DNA from: Daphnia carinata
Lineage: Eukaryota > Arthropoda > Branchiopoda > Diplostraca > Daphniidae
Assembly (NCBI RefSeq): GCF_022539665.2
Contig: NC_081333.1
Span: forward strand, 868,001-932,000
Reading direction: 5' to 3'
Length of the DNA: 64,000 nt
Shown: positions 1-10,050 of the stretch, one piece after another
Numbering within the stretch: the first letter of the stretch is position 1
Layout: every line of letters starts with the position of its first letter
The notes under the pieces: generated by a model
Database searches by the model: none
What the model was told of the DNA's origin: nothing
What the model saw: only the letters and a program-made list of their open reading frames with translations
Made by a program: the position numbers and the translations under genes

Positions 1-2400
1 AAACGAACATTCTTGGAGCGCATAATTTAAACCAATCATGTAGAAGACATGGAATAGGCTCGAATCCGAAATAGAATTGACAACTGATTTATTATACCAG
101 ATATTATACAATATACATATACCTGTGCGTGTCGGTCTGGCTTGGTTCCGGTGAAGTCTCAGTAGTAAGCAAACGCCTCCCCCGCCGAGCTGTCCGTACA
201 TAAACGCACACAACAACAACAAAAAAATGATGAAAAAAAAAAGTGGATAGCGCTGCAGGCTATCTAGCCCCAAATATTTTGAATCATAAGGCCTACGAGA
301 ACAACACCTGCGGACCTTTCAGGTCAAAGTACTTAAGAAATGACCACCATCATCTCGTCTTTTCCTATACTACTCTGCAGTAAATGGAGTTTTCAAAAAA
401 ATAAAAAAAAAAGATTTTCTTGAAAAGGAGATGGAGGGCTGTATATCAGAATATATTATCTACAATAGGAAAATTTTTGGCGAAACATGAATAGTAAAAG
501 AGTGCGTAGCGCAGCCAAAAAGCCGCCTATTATTTAAACCACAATCGACGGGTACAATCGAAAGGAATATAAGGCCTGCAGACTATAGACCTGCATTCCA
601 GATCTGGCTTTTGTGTTGATAACCTTTTAGCAAACGGAATGAAAGCTCCTTGTTGTCCAGCCCGAGTGGCGAGACGAAAGAAACCATTGCCGGACATATT
701 CTTTTTAAACATACCGCCTTTTTGTTTACTGTTGGGAAGGCCGAGTTTTGTCTTGTTAGAGCACATGCAATAAGGGAGATACAGTAGCTTTTTGCATTTC
801 ACGTGGTTTGTGGTGATCGATAAGGCTATCTAGTTCAAATGAAAATGACGTGCCTACTGGCTGTTTTGCTTCCGTGTATACATGACGGATGAACAGAGGT
901 GTCAAGTTGACAAGCACTGAGCTGGCCGTTCCGTAAAAACAAACGAAATTCGACGAGCGACGGTGATGTGATGCATCATTTCTTCACTGATTGGATGGCA
1001 CATCCATCAGTCTTAATGTGTACACCGGTGCTTCGAATGATGTGTGTCGTGCAACTAGTTTTTTAAAATTTATTTTATTGATTGACCCTACGCTTGCCAC
1101 ATACAAGAGTCGGTAGTGGGGCTCTAACGTGTAGATATAGAAATTATGGAAGAGCACCTAAAGAAAGAAAAAAAAAATGTTAGTCAGTGGCTGTCAGAGC
1201 TGGCAGCATCTCAATTACCTTGGATGAGTAAACATACTAACAACAGTGAGACGAAGATGAATTCTAAGATTGAATTTGTGAGTAGGCCACAAACTATAAT
1301 GCGTGCCCCTAGAGTCAGGCTTGGTCATCCTTGGAAGGATGTTCTATTATTGTTGTAACAACAACCGAAATGCCACAAGCGTCTTAACGATTTCTCCATC
1401 AAGAAGCTTCACTGATATTGCTGCCACATTCCTCTGTACGCTCTTGTTGATACCACTGGCAGCGTCTAAATGCCCTGGCCATTTAAGCAATCGTGCGTTC
1501 GTTCTCTAGCAATAAATGTGCCGCCGTATAGCCATGCACAGAGAAAGAGAAACAAAAAGATTAACGATCACACTTCCATATACAGGGGGAAGGAAAATAA
1601 CAAGGCAAATGATAAGGAAAATTGCCTTCAGTTATAAGCATAGTAAAAAGAAGCTGGGGATTTTCTGAACTTGTCTTCTACAACTTCCCATAATTATAGC
1701 CTGTGGCTTCAGTTCATCCTTTTCCCTCTCGTTGTCTATTTATTCTGTTAATATCGGTGCTAAAAAAGAAACACGAAAGAACGTTGCGTGGTGCTATTAA
1801 AGGGAGGATGCAACAATCTTCCAACGTGATTCTTTAGACGCCGTACACACAGCCTGTTTAGATGCACTTTTGGTTTTACTATATACCAAGGTTGTAGTTA
1901 ATTTGATTGTGTTAATCTGTTTGACTATAAATGTGTTTTATCGCGTTTGCCACTGGAGGGAAACAGTGCGAAGCCATCCAATGAGCGGAATGGTATAGGC
2001 AGAGTTAGATGTCGTATTAATGATGGCTAGCCTCGTGATCAAACATGCGGCTGTATACGTTTACGTAACGATACAGATAAAATGTGGTGGGTACGCGTTG
2101 GCGTCGCCATTGATCAACACGGAGTCATTCCCACTGTCCAAACAAAAACAATAGCCTGAAATTAGGCTGCGACAGCAAATGGTTCGTATTAAATGTTCGT
2201 TAGTATGCTCCGGGGACAACTTGATCAACGCATTTTATTCACTCATGCATCAACCACTTGAAATTTATAGTTTACGAGTAATTCTAATTCAAAGCAGTTA
2301 CGCAAAATCATTTTGATTCTATTTTATTTTAAAATTTACATAAAAAGACTATTAATATTTTATTTTGAATCAGCGTTCAAATTAGGTTATAAGAGGTTAG
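1..2400. other. Intergenic DNA, no supported gene
   Basis: I see no ORF with a recognisable domain here. A short ORF on + from 1146 has a reasonable start context and reads about 44 residues before a good splice donor (GTGAGT, about 1279), so it could be a first exon. I found no continuation and no family match, and I do not call it a gene. The first 200 bases hold a GC-richer patch (about 120-200) that could be promoter or 5' UTR of a gene to the left, which cannot be tested inside the window. Confidence 0.5.
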
Positions 2401-2412
2401 GTTTTATCGGCT

Positions 2413-3500
2413 GTATCGCGCTAGCGCTGTAGTGTACTGGCGCGCCAGCAATGTGTCAAATATTCAGTGTATTTCAAAAACAATTAACTTAATGAAAAAA
2501 AAGCAATTTTCCCTGAATCAGCATGCAATTTTGACCATATCCTGTGATATTCAACCAATTCCGATGAGTGTCAGTTTTTGCAGAAAAAAATTTTAAGCCC
2601 GACTAAATAAGCCCGACTTCTCTTATTTTTTCGTTTTCTACGTTTAATTAAAAAACCATAAGGCCAATTGAAAAATAAATTTGATTTCCGTGATAAGCAT
2701 TCAATTCTGAATCGAAATCACGTTTTTTAAGCGAAATTTTAAAATTTAGCCAAAAACGAAAAAGTGCAAAGGCTATAGCCTTACCACTTCTGTCAAAATC
2801 GGCCAAAAATGACACCTCTTGGACTTCGATGAAAATCACACAGTATAATCAAAATTTAATGCTGATTTAGAAAAAGCCACTCGTTTTCTTTTGAATTTAA
2901 CCGTTTTTTAATTACCCGGAATATTCGTGCAAAAAGCTCGACTAAATAAGCCCGATTTTTCGTTCGAGTGTATATAGGAAAGTAACTAGAAATTTGACCG
3001 GTAGATGGCGATAGCAGTAAACAGAAAAACGGCCTTTTTTCTGCTTTACGCGCTATAATATTTCTGCTAATAATATTTCTGCTAATAATATTTCTGCTGC
3101 ATCACGCTAGCACTGTAGCGTACTGGCGCGCTAGCATTGCGTCAAAATTAGGTATATTTCATAAACGATTAACTTAATGAGCGTCAAAATTGAAAAAGTG
3201 AGAAGGCTATAGCCTTTTCGGCTTTACTTTTTAGTTTTAGGCTTTATTTTCACTCTTCCAATTTTCTTCAAATCCTAGATTTCATTAAAAATGAATTATT
3301 CCGATTCGAAATTGATCGCTGATCACGAAAATGGGGTATGTTTTTATATCAGGCTCTTACTTTTTGAATTAACCGTAAAAAACAGAAAGTCGGGCTTATT
3401 TAGTCGGGCTTAAAAGATTTTTTCGGTCAGTGTATGTAGAAAATTAACTAGAAACGTGACCGGTAGATGGCGATAGCTGTAAAACAGAAAAAAGCCCAGT
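2413..3500. repeat. Local imperfect direct duplication with short flipped motifs
   Basis: Two blocks resemble each other in the same orientation. About 2413-2495 matches 3099-3182 (shared words CTGTAG, TACTGGCGCGC, AACTTAATGA). About 2890-3040 matches 3365-3500 (shared ACTAGAAA, GACCGGTAGATGGCGATAG, CAGAAAAA). Inside the second pair a motif AAGCCCGACTAAATAAG (2595, and 2935 as a variant) appears as its reverse complement at 3384. A triple ATATTTCTGCTAAT tandem lies at 3056-3098. The pattern suggests a duplicated mobile-element fragment next to E1. The GTAGATGGC motif recurs at the ends of E1 and E2. Confidence 0.6.
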
Positions 3501-3540
3501 ATTTTTTTTTTTTTATTTTGGGTGAAACGGATTGCCATAT
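3445..3540 (+). repeat. End module of E1, left copy
   Basis: A unit of about 95 bp runs from GGTAGATGGCGATAGCTGTA through a T-rich centre to GGGTGAAACGGATTGCCATA. It abuts the left end of the large inverted repeat. The same unit occurs in the same orientation at the right end (about 8690-8780 and again partly at 8775-8840). It could be a small independent repeat into which E1 inserted, or part of E1's mobile unit. Confidence 0.55.
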
Positions 3541-4879
3541 GGCCATCTAGCGGCCAGATTCCTATTTAATTTTCTCATTCATTCCTTCAGACATAGATTG
3601 GATATGGTTACTTGAACAATGGATTTGCAAATGCAGTACAGCTGACTTATGTTTCACATGGTAAGTTGGAGATTTCCCAGGCAAAATTTCTAGTAACTCA
3701 GCATTTGGTACCATCTTTACTATAATTTTATACAGTACCCTGCATGTCTCATTAATTAAGATTTAAATCCTTTTATAGATTGTCACATCAGTGAGCAAGG
3801 TTCAGTTTAGGGATTGAGAACCCTCAGCGACTATAACATCTAGCCCATATTCACATTGTAGCACTTGATTGCTGCCACTGATTCTTCAAAATGCCTATCT
3901 TGTATGGGATGCTTGACAGTCAAATGGTACTCCGATGTCACATAAATATCAATTGTTTACTTTATTTACATTTATTAAAAATTTTTGAAGGAATGATTTA
4001 AACAAATGCCAAAGGTGAGACATGCTGGAAAAGCTTGATATGAATGTGTAGACGCAGTTTTGGAATTCAGAGGTGCAGCCGGCTGTTGGGTAAAACTTCA
4101 TTTAAATTTTGTTTCAATTCAATATGTTTTAGTTACTATTTGTGTGATTACACAAAGGATTGTGCCATCCAGGCAATGTGGATGTTCTGCCATGTACATG
4201 ATAAACCAAGGATTCTTCGTCAACAGGCAAAATGTTACTCCCTGGTAATGCTTTTCTGCTGAGTTTGTTTAGTTTTCTAATTTTAATAGTCAATGTTGTA
4301 TTAGTAAACTACTGTTGGCAGAATAGCTGATCCATTGGGAAAACGGTTATGGCAAGTGCGATGAATAAATCACCATAGGTCAGTTGTCTTGCCTTCACAA
4401 TTGCAACGAAGATGAATCATGGAGTCAAAAACATTAAAAGGCGGTACTATTTTAAATTTTTTTAATTGTTGTAATTGGTGTATCGCTAAGTGCTGATACA
4501 TGTGTAGAACATGCTGGAATTCATGTCATCCTGGAGAGGACTAAAAAAAACGAGCTTTATCCACGAAGCAGCTCATTAATCATGTCCCAAACGATTGCCT
4601 GCGTCAGCCAGCAATCTTTCAATGGCTAACAAGCATTTAATAGTTTTGAAAATCGCGGTTTGCACTCCCTAAGGCGACATTCCTTAATCCCACCTGTCAA
4701 AAGATTTGAATGCAACCATTTTCTATTCTGAACTGTCGCCTACGAAATTCTTTTTCCATAAAATGAGGTGATATGAGGTTATAATGGAAATTGTCGTCAA
4801 GACTACCGAGACCATGTACCTTCTTTACTTTCACGTTTAGTGATCAAAACAACCAACTATGTAACCTTTCTTTTTTTTT

Positions 4880-5200
4880 TTTTTTTAAGGTGCATGGAAC
4901 GCCCAATCGGAAAGCCCATGGAAGGTCTCTGTGGCCAACACGAAAGGTTCTCCCAAACTTTCGTATTCAAGTTTTGGCTATGATGATCATTTGCAACTGC
5001 ATAGCCTTTTAGAAGCTCCTGCCAGGAATCTACAGGAATATGGCAGATGATGAATTTATGTACTATGTAAGCCATATCAATAAGAACGTTTTATGCTTAT
5101 CTATGTTTTATTTTCTTAATTTAGATTAATAGCAATAGTGAGCCTGCAAAGGTTTCTGGTTGGGATGTGATGACGAAAAGTTATAATCATTTAAAGTACG
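4880..5200 (+). pseudogene. Exon-like relics in E1 left arm (mirrored at about 7050-7370)
   Basis: After a poly-T/AG acceptor-like site near 4890, one frame stays open to about 5050 and reads ...SSFGYDDHLQLHSLLE... before a stop. A GTAAG donor follows at about 5068, an acceptor TTTAG at 5124, and then a reading frame beginning INSNSEPAKVSGWDV. The same order (ATGATnnTCAT.., GTAAG, intron, VNSN..GW) occurs in E2 at about 56380-56565. The relic therefore belongs to a gene family shared by both elements. An upstream exon-like piece near 4380-4440 has a C..H.C..DE..W pattern, similar to an exon of E2 at about 56150-56187. I cannot name the protein. In-frame stops make a functional product unlikely. 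The right arm holds the mirror copy on the - strand. Confidence 0.4.
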
Positions 5201-5269
5201 GAATTGAATTTCCCTCCATCAGTCGCCTGTGTATTCCCGCGTATTACGGTATTAATTATTTAAAAATTG

Positions 5270-5660
5270 AAGTGCATATCTGGGCTCCCTTCCTTTCCGT
5301 AGCCCCGTTTCCCCTTGACTCGTAATAAGCCCGTAGGGGGTCATGCCCCTACTGTACGGTATATATAAAAATAACATATACCGAGGTTTGGAGGGCTCTG
5401 GCCGGAAAGGGGACGTGGGGGTCCGCTTAGTCCGATGATGTGTTCACGGAGGGCGACGTGGCTACACACAAATCCGAACTAAAGGTTAATCGCTCCAGTA
5501 AAAATGTTCCAAATCTTCGGCTCTTCTTCCGGCTTCTCTTAGCCAATCACCGGGTAATCTCCCCGGTGGGTCAACAAGGCAGTGTCTCCCCCTGCCTGGG
5601 TTGACGGCAACTTTTGAAAGGGCTATTGTGCCTTTTTAAAGTTGCAAAAATAATTCTAAT
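5270..5660 (+). repeat. Structured core of E1, left copy
   Basis: A GC-richer block inside AT-rich DNA, with several local hairpins in a row. About 5333-5353: GTAGGGG pairs with CCCCTAC. About 5357-5385: CGGTATAT pairs with ATATACCG. About 5548-5568: CACCGGG pairs with CCCGGTG around a 7-nt loop. About 5571-5606: GTCAAC..AGGCAG pairs with CTGCCT..GTTGAC. About 5609-5647: GCAACTTT pairs with AAAGTTGC. Such a chain of hairpins suggests a structured RNA or a structured DNA end. I do not recognise a known snRNA, 7SK, SRP or 5S RNA in it. A stretch ATTTTTG on the opposite strand next to the last hairpin resembles an Sm site, but this is weak. Confidence 0.6.
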
Positions 5661-5865
5661 GTGCAGAGAATTGTCAATAAAAATTTTTTTATAAAATATT
5701 TTTTCCAAAATTTGTTTCTTTCATTGTCTGTTTTCGCTGTGTTCACACATTACGTTTATCAATTTTTTTTTTTATTTAGCTTGCTGGTGTTGGTAAGCAT
5801 TGAGCCACGTTTGATGGTAAGTAATTTTTCTATTGGTTTATCGTTTATCTGTAAGCATTCATTTA

Positions 5866-5932
5866 TTATCCAGGGATCGAACCTTGAATGTTCGGCCTTC
5901 CGCGCCGATGCTCTACCAATGAGCCATGAATC
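5866..5932 (-). other. tRNA-like sequence A in E1 loop
   Basis: Read on the - strand it has an A box (TGGCTCATTGG), a D-arm GCTC/GAGC, an anticodon-like arm TCGGC/GCCGA closing a 7-nt loop with GGA at its centre, and a perfect B box (GGTTCGATCCC). The T stem is imperfect here and there is no matching acceptor stem, so it is a tRNA-like or tRNA-derived sequence rather than a working tRNA gene. Internal Pol III promoter activity is plausible. Confidence 0.6.
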
Positions 5933-6057
5933 ATGTGATGTTAAGTTGGCTTTTTTCTAGCAACTTGCGGACTTGCATTTACATTAAGAATAAAACTGAA
6001 ATGCTATACTGCAATATTCTTTTCTACATTTAATCTGCTTCATTTTTATACATCTAC

Positions 6058-6120
6058 TGAGGTTTGAACCCTAGTTAACATGTATCGCAGCTAAAGGCTC
6101 TACCACAGAGCTATCGACCT
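6058..6120 (-). other. tRNA-like sequence B in E1 loop
   Basis: On the - strand it shows a D-arm-like GCTCTGTGGTAGAGC and a B-box-like GGGTTCAAACC. The anticodon and acceptor arms do not pair well. It is a degenerate tRNA-like sequence, in the same place and orientation as its counterpart in E2 (57409-57470). Confidence 0.5.
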
Positions 6121-6219
6121 TATGAAAGCAATAGACAGATAAACATATAGTTGTGAAAGACTGCATAAACATCCTAGACGATAACATATGATATGCGATA
6201 ATAAAAAAATTAGATATGT

Positions 6220-6285
6220 CTCGTGGCTCAATGTTAGAGCATCGGCATTGCACGCTGAATGTCTGGGGATCAGTTCCACTACGAG
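6220..6285 (+). other. tRNA-like sequence C in E1 loop
   Basis: Five acceptor-like base pairs (CTCGT with ACGAG) enclose a D-arm GCTC/GAGC and an anticodon-like arm CGGC/GCTG with TGC in the loop, which would be alanine if it were a real tRNA. The T-arm-like GGGGATCAGTTCC deviates from a normal T loop. It lies opposite in direction to sequences A and B. I treat it as tRNA-like. Confidence 0.55.
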
Positions 6286-6589
6286 CAAAATAAAATACAA
6301 ATGTAAATTACTTCAGAAAATCTCGAGGTATTACACGTTGTTCCTTGAATCTAAATTGAAGAATTCAAAGAGTGTAATAAATAACAATTGAATACTTACA
6401 CATAAATGATAAATTTGTGGGAATAATGCATACCTCACGGTGGCAAAAACAATAAAGATGAATTGAGCAAGCTAAATAAAAAAAAAATTGATAAACGTAA
6501 TGTGTAAACACAGCGAAAACAGACAATGAAAGAAACAAATTTTGGAAAAAATATTTTATAAAAAAAATTTTATTGACAATTCTCTGCAC

Positions 6590-6985
6590 ATTAGAATTAT
6601 TTTTGCAACTTTAAAAAGGCACAATAGCCCTTTCAAAAGTTGCCGTCAACCCAGGCAGGGGGAGACACTGCCTTGTTGACCCACCGGGGAGATTACCCGG
6701 TGATTGGCTAAGAGAAGCCGGAAGAAGAGCCGAAGATTTGGAACATTTTTACTGGAGCGATTAACCTTTAGTTCGGATTTGTGTGTAGCCACGTCGCCCT
6801 CCGTGAACACATCATCGGACTAAGCGGACCCCCACGTCCCCTTTCCGGCCAGAGCCCTCCAAACCTCGGTATATGTTATTTTTATATATACCGTACAGTA
6901 GGGGCATGACCCCCTACGGGCTTATTACGAGTCAAGGGGAAACGGGGCTACGGAAAGGAAGGGAGCCCAGATATGCACTTCAATT
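6590..6985 (-). repeat. Structured core of E1, right copy
   Basis: Reverse complement of the block at 5270-5660 with all the same hairpins. I saw no difference between the two E1 copies. Confidence 0.6.
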
Positions 6986-8689
6986 TTTAAATAATTAATA
7001 CCGTAATACGCGGGAATACACAGGCGACTGATGGAGGGAAATTCAATTCCGTACTTTAAATGATTATAACTTTTCGTCATCACATCCCAACCAGAAACCT
7101 TTGCAGGCTCACTATTGCTATTAATCTAAATTAAGAAAATAAAACATAGATAAGCATAAAACGTTCTTATTGATATGGCTTACATAGTACATAAATTCAT
7201 CATCTGCCATATTCCTGTAGATTCCTGGCAGGAGCTTCTAAAAGGCTATGCAGTTGCAAATGATCATCATAGCCAAAACTTGAATACGAAAGTTTGGGAG
7301 AACCTTTCGTGTTGGCCACAGAGACCTTCCATGGGCTTTCCGATTGGGCGTTCCATGCACCTTAAAAAAAAAAAGAAAGGTTACATAGTTGGTTGTTTTG
7401 ATCACTAAACGTGAAAGTAAAGAAGGTACATGGTCTCGGTAGTCTTGACGACAATTTCCATTATAACCTCATATCACCTCATTTTATGGAAAAAGAATTT
7501 CGTAGGCGACAGTTCAGAATAGAAAATGGTTGCATTCAAATCTTTTGACAGGTGGGATTAAGGAATGTCGCCTTAGGGAGTGCAAACCGCGATTTTCAAA
7601 ACTATTAAATGCTTGTTAGCCATTGAAAGATTGCTGGCTGACGCAGGCAATCGTTTGGGACATGATTAATGAGCTGCTTCGTGGATAAAGCTCGTTTTTT
7701 TTAGTCCTCTCCAGGATGACATGAATTCCAGCATGTTCTACACATGTATCAGCACTTAGCGATACACCAATTACAACAATTAAAAAAATTTAAAATAGTA
7801 CCGCCTTTTAATGTTTTTGACTCCATGATTCATCTTCGTTGCAATTGTGAAGGCAAGACAACTGACCTATGGTGATTTATTCATCGCACTTGCCATAACC
7901 GTTTTCCCAATGGATCAGCTATTCTGCCAACAGTAGTTTACTAATACAACATTGACTATTAAAATTAGAAAACTAAACAAACTCAGCAGAAAAGCATTAC
8001 CAGGGAGTAACATTTTGCCTGTTGACGAAGAATCCTTGGTTTATCATGTACATGGCAGAACATCCACATTGCCTGGATGGCACAATCCTTTGTGTAATCA
8101 CACAAATAGTAACTAAAACATATTGAATTGAAACAAAATTTAAATGAAGTTTTACCCAACAGCCGGCTGCACCTCTGAATTCCAAAACTGCGTCTACACA
8201 TTCATATCAAGCTTTTCCAGCATGTCTCACCTTTGGCATTTGTTTAAATCATTCCTTCAAAAATTTTTAATAAATGTAAATAAAGTAAACAATTGATATT
8301 TATGTGACATCGGAGTACCATTTGACTGTCAAGCATCCCATACAAGATAGGCATTTTGAAGAATCAGTGGCAGCAATCAAGTGCTACAATGTGAATATGG
8401 GCTAGATGTTATAGTCGCTGAGGGTTCTCAATCCCTAAACTGAACCTTGCTCACTGATGTGACAATCTATAAAAGGATTTAAATCTTAATTAATGAGACA
8501 TGCAGGGTACTGTATAAAATTATAGTAAAGATGGTACCAAATGCTGAGTTACTAGAAATTTTGCCTGGGAAATCTCCAACTTACCATGTGAAACATAAGT
8601 CAGCTGTACTGCATTTGCAAATCCATTGTTCAAGTAACCATATCCAATCTATGTCTGAAGGAATGAATGAGAAAATTAAATAGGAATCT

Positions 8690-8860
8690 GGCCGCTAGAT
8701 GGCCATAGCTGTAAAAAAGAAAAAAAAGGCCAAAATTTTATTTTTTTTGGGGGGGTAAAACGGATTGCCATACATAGCTGTAAAAAAGAAAAAAAAGGCC
8801 GAAATTTTTTTTTTTAGGGTAATCGGATTGCCATATGCCACAACAATCCATAGTAACCGG
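8690..8860 (+). repeat. End modules of E1, right side, tandem
   Basis: Two successive units each carry CATAGCTGTAAAAAAG, an A-run, a GGCC, a T-run, a short G-run, and then CGGATTGCCATA. They match the left module at 3445-3540 in direct orientation. The first overlaps the outer tip of the E1 right arm. A poly-A/T slippage history is evident. Confidence 0.55.
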
Positions 8861-9125
8861 CCAATAGCCACCCATAGACATCTATCGGCCAAAAATACTA
8901 ACGGCTGGCAAAGCAAAAATCGTCTGCATCTTGTTTTTTTTTCTCGTGTTCTCTTGATGCTCATATCTTGCTTCTTTTGATGTACTGTATTACCTCTCAC
9001 CGCTTACACCGGCACAGAATTACGTTCCTAAGACTTTGAGTTTCACTTTACCACATTTCTTTCCCAGTCTATGTAAAAAAATAGTGTTTGTAGAAGCCTA
9101 AATACGTATCCAACTCCGTTCCGGT

Positions 9126-9862
9126 ATGGCTGCAGTACAAATTGGTAAACTTGCATCGGTTCTTGCTCGTTGCTTGCCTTCAGACGTGAAGAACGCTACG
9201 AAATTCAAAGTAAAGCTAGTGGAATTTGACCAAAATTTAAATATGGTAAGTTCTTTCATTTATTTCAAAAATTTTATATTTATTTTCAAGCTGATTTATG
9301 TTCATAGCACTTTGCCAAACATGTGACAGTTTATGCAAGTGATCCAACCAATGCATGCAAACCTGGTGATGTTGTTTTGATTGATAAGTTACCTAAAAAG
9401 CTTACAAAGCACATTACCCATCAAGTTAAAAAGGTAATATCATACATATCAAGTAAACAATTATCTGTTTCAGCACCATAACTAATTCTTTGTAGATTGT
9501 TTACACCTTTGGTGATATAACAGACCCAATTACAGGAAAGAAAGTTGTTGTTGGAAAATATCGGTATGCTATTTAATCCTTATAGGTCTTATTTTTGTAC
9601 ATTACAAACAAATTAATAATTTCTCTGTTTACAGTGATGAAATTGAGGCAAAAAATGTTCTGTATGGGAAAAACCCATCTGGATTTGACTATGACAGGTT
9701 ACCTTTACTTCTCCATTACATTATATTGCATTTTGTGTTAACACATATTGATTATTCAGGGCCCAGGACAGGGGATGGCAGGCTGGAAAGAGAGATTTCT
9801 CTGATAAAGAAACTTATAGAAAGTTTCATATGTTTGATCATGATGAGCCATATGCAGTGTAG
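9126..9862 (+). CDS. mRpS17: Mitochondrial small-subunit ribosomal protein uS17m
   Basis: Five exons join in frame: 9126-9245, 9308-9433, 9496-9563, 9635-9697 and 9760-9862. All introns begin GT and end AG and are 61-71 bp. The product is 159 residues. The first exon reads MAAVQIGKLASVLARC, and later come HVTVYASDPTN, PGDVVLIDKLP and TFGDITDPITGKK, which fit the OB-fold S17 family in its longer mitochondrial form with a C-terminal extension (GWQAGKRDFSDKETYRKF). The protein belongs to the mitochondrial 28S subunit and binds 12S rRNA. The start is the first ATG after a stop-rich leader (context GGTATGG). The stop is followed by AATAAA at 9900-9905. The gene is convergent with FCP1, whose stop lies 189 bp away, and the E1 element ends about 420 bp upstream. 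Identification rests on recalled family features. Confidence 0.92.
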
Positions 9863-9899
9863 TAGAAGATTTTGTGGACATCTTTATGTCAGTTAACAT

Positions 9900-9905
9900 A
9901 ATAAA
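9900..9905 (+). terminator. Poly(A) signal of mRpS17
   Basis: A canonical AATAAA hexamer lies 38 bases past the stop codon, at the expected place for a short 3' UTR. Confidence 0.75.
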
Positions 9906-10050
9906 AACAGTCATGTTGTGTTTTATGTTTATTATTGTAGTATAACAAGTACACAATGATTTCGTCAGGTACATCTCTTCAACCATTCTGTTTTGGCTGA
10001 GATCAGATTAGAATTTCATGGAGAGGCTTTTGAGGGAAGGGAACTAAAAC

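Larger units (their letters stand above)
3538..8707. mobile_element. E1: giant inverted-repeat (foldback-like) element
   Basis: The left arm, about 3538-5785, is the reverse complement of the right arm, about 6466-8707. Positions pair with a nearly constant sum (3538 with 8707; 5641 with 6609), and wherever I compared the arms in detail I found them identical apart from homopolymer length. The outer tips read TATGGCCATCTAGCGGCC and its complement. The loop (5786-6465) carries three tRNA-like sequences. Each arm contains a structured core of about 400 bp (5270-5660 and 6590-6985) and farther out relics of a spliced gene. I see no intact transposase, reverse transcriptase or LTR. Near-identity of the arms means recent origin, ongoing gene conversion, or an assembly artefact; the diverged sister element at 54.8-59.5 kb argues that the architecture itself is real. 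The element ends about 420 bp upstream of the mRpS17 start codon. Confidence 0.85.

Noticed and set aside
5270-5660. Identity of the structured core with a spliceosomal or other known RNA
   Set aside because: An ATTTTTG Sm-like site next to a hairpin exists on the opposite strand, but no U1-U12, 7SK, SRP, RNase P/MRP or 5S signature could be matched.
3538-8707. Known DNA transposon, LTR element or Maverick/Polinton
   Set aside because: No transposase, integrase, polymerase or LTR structure seen in either arm.
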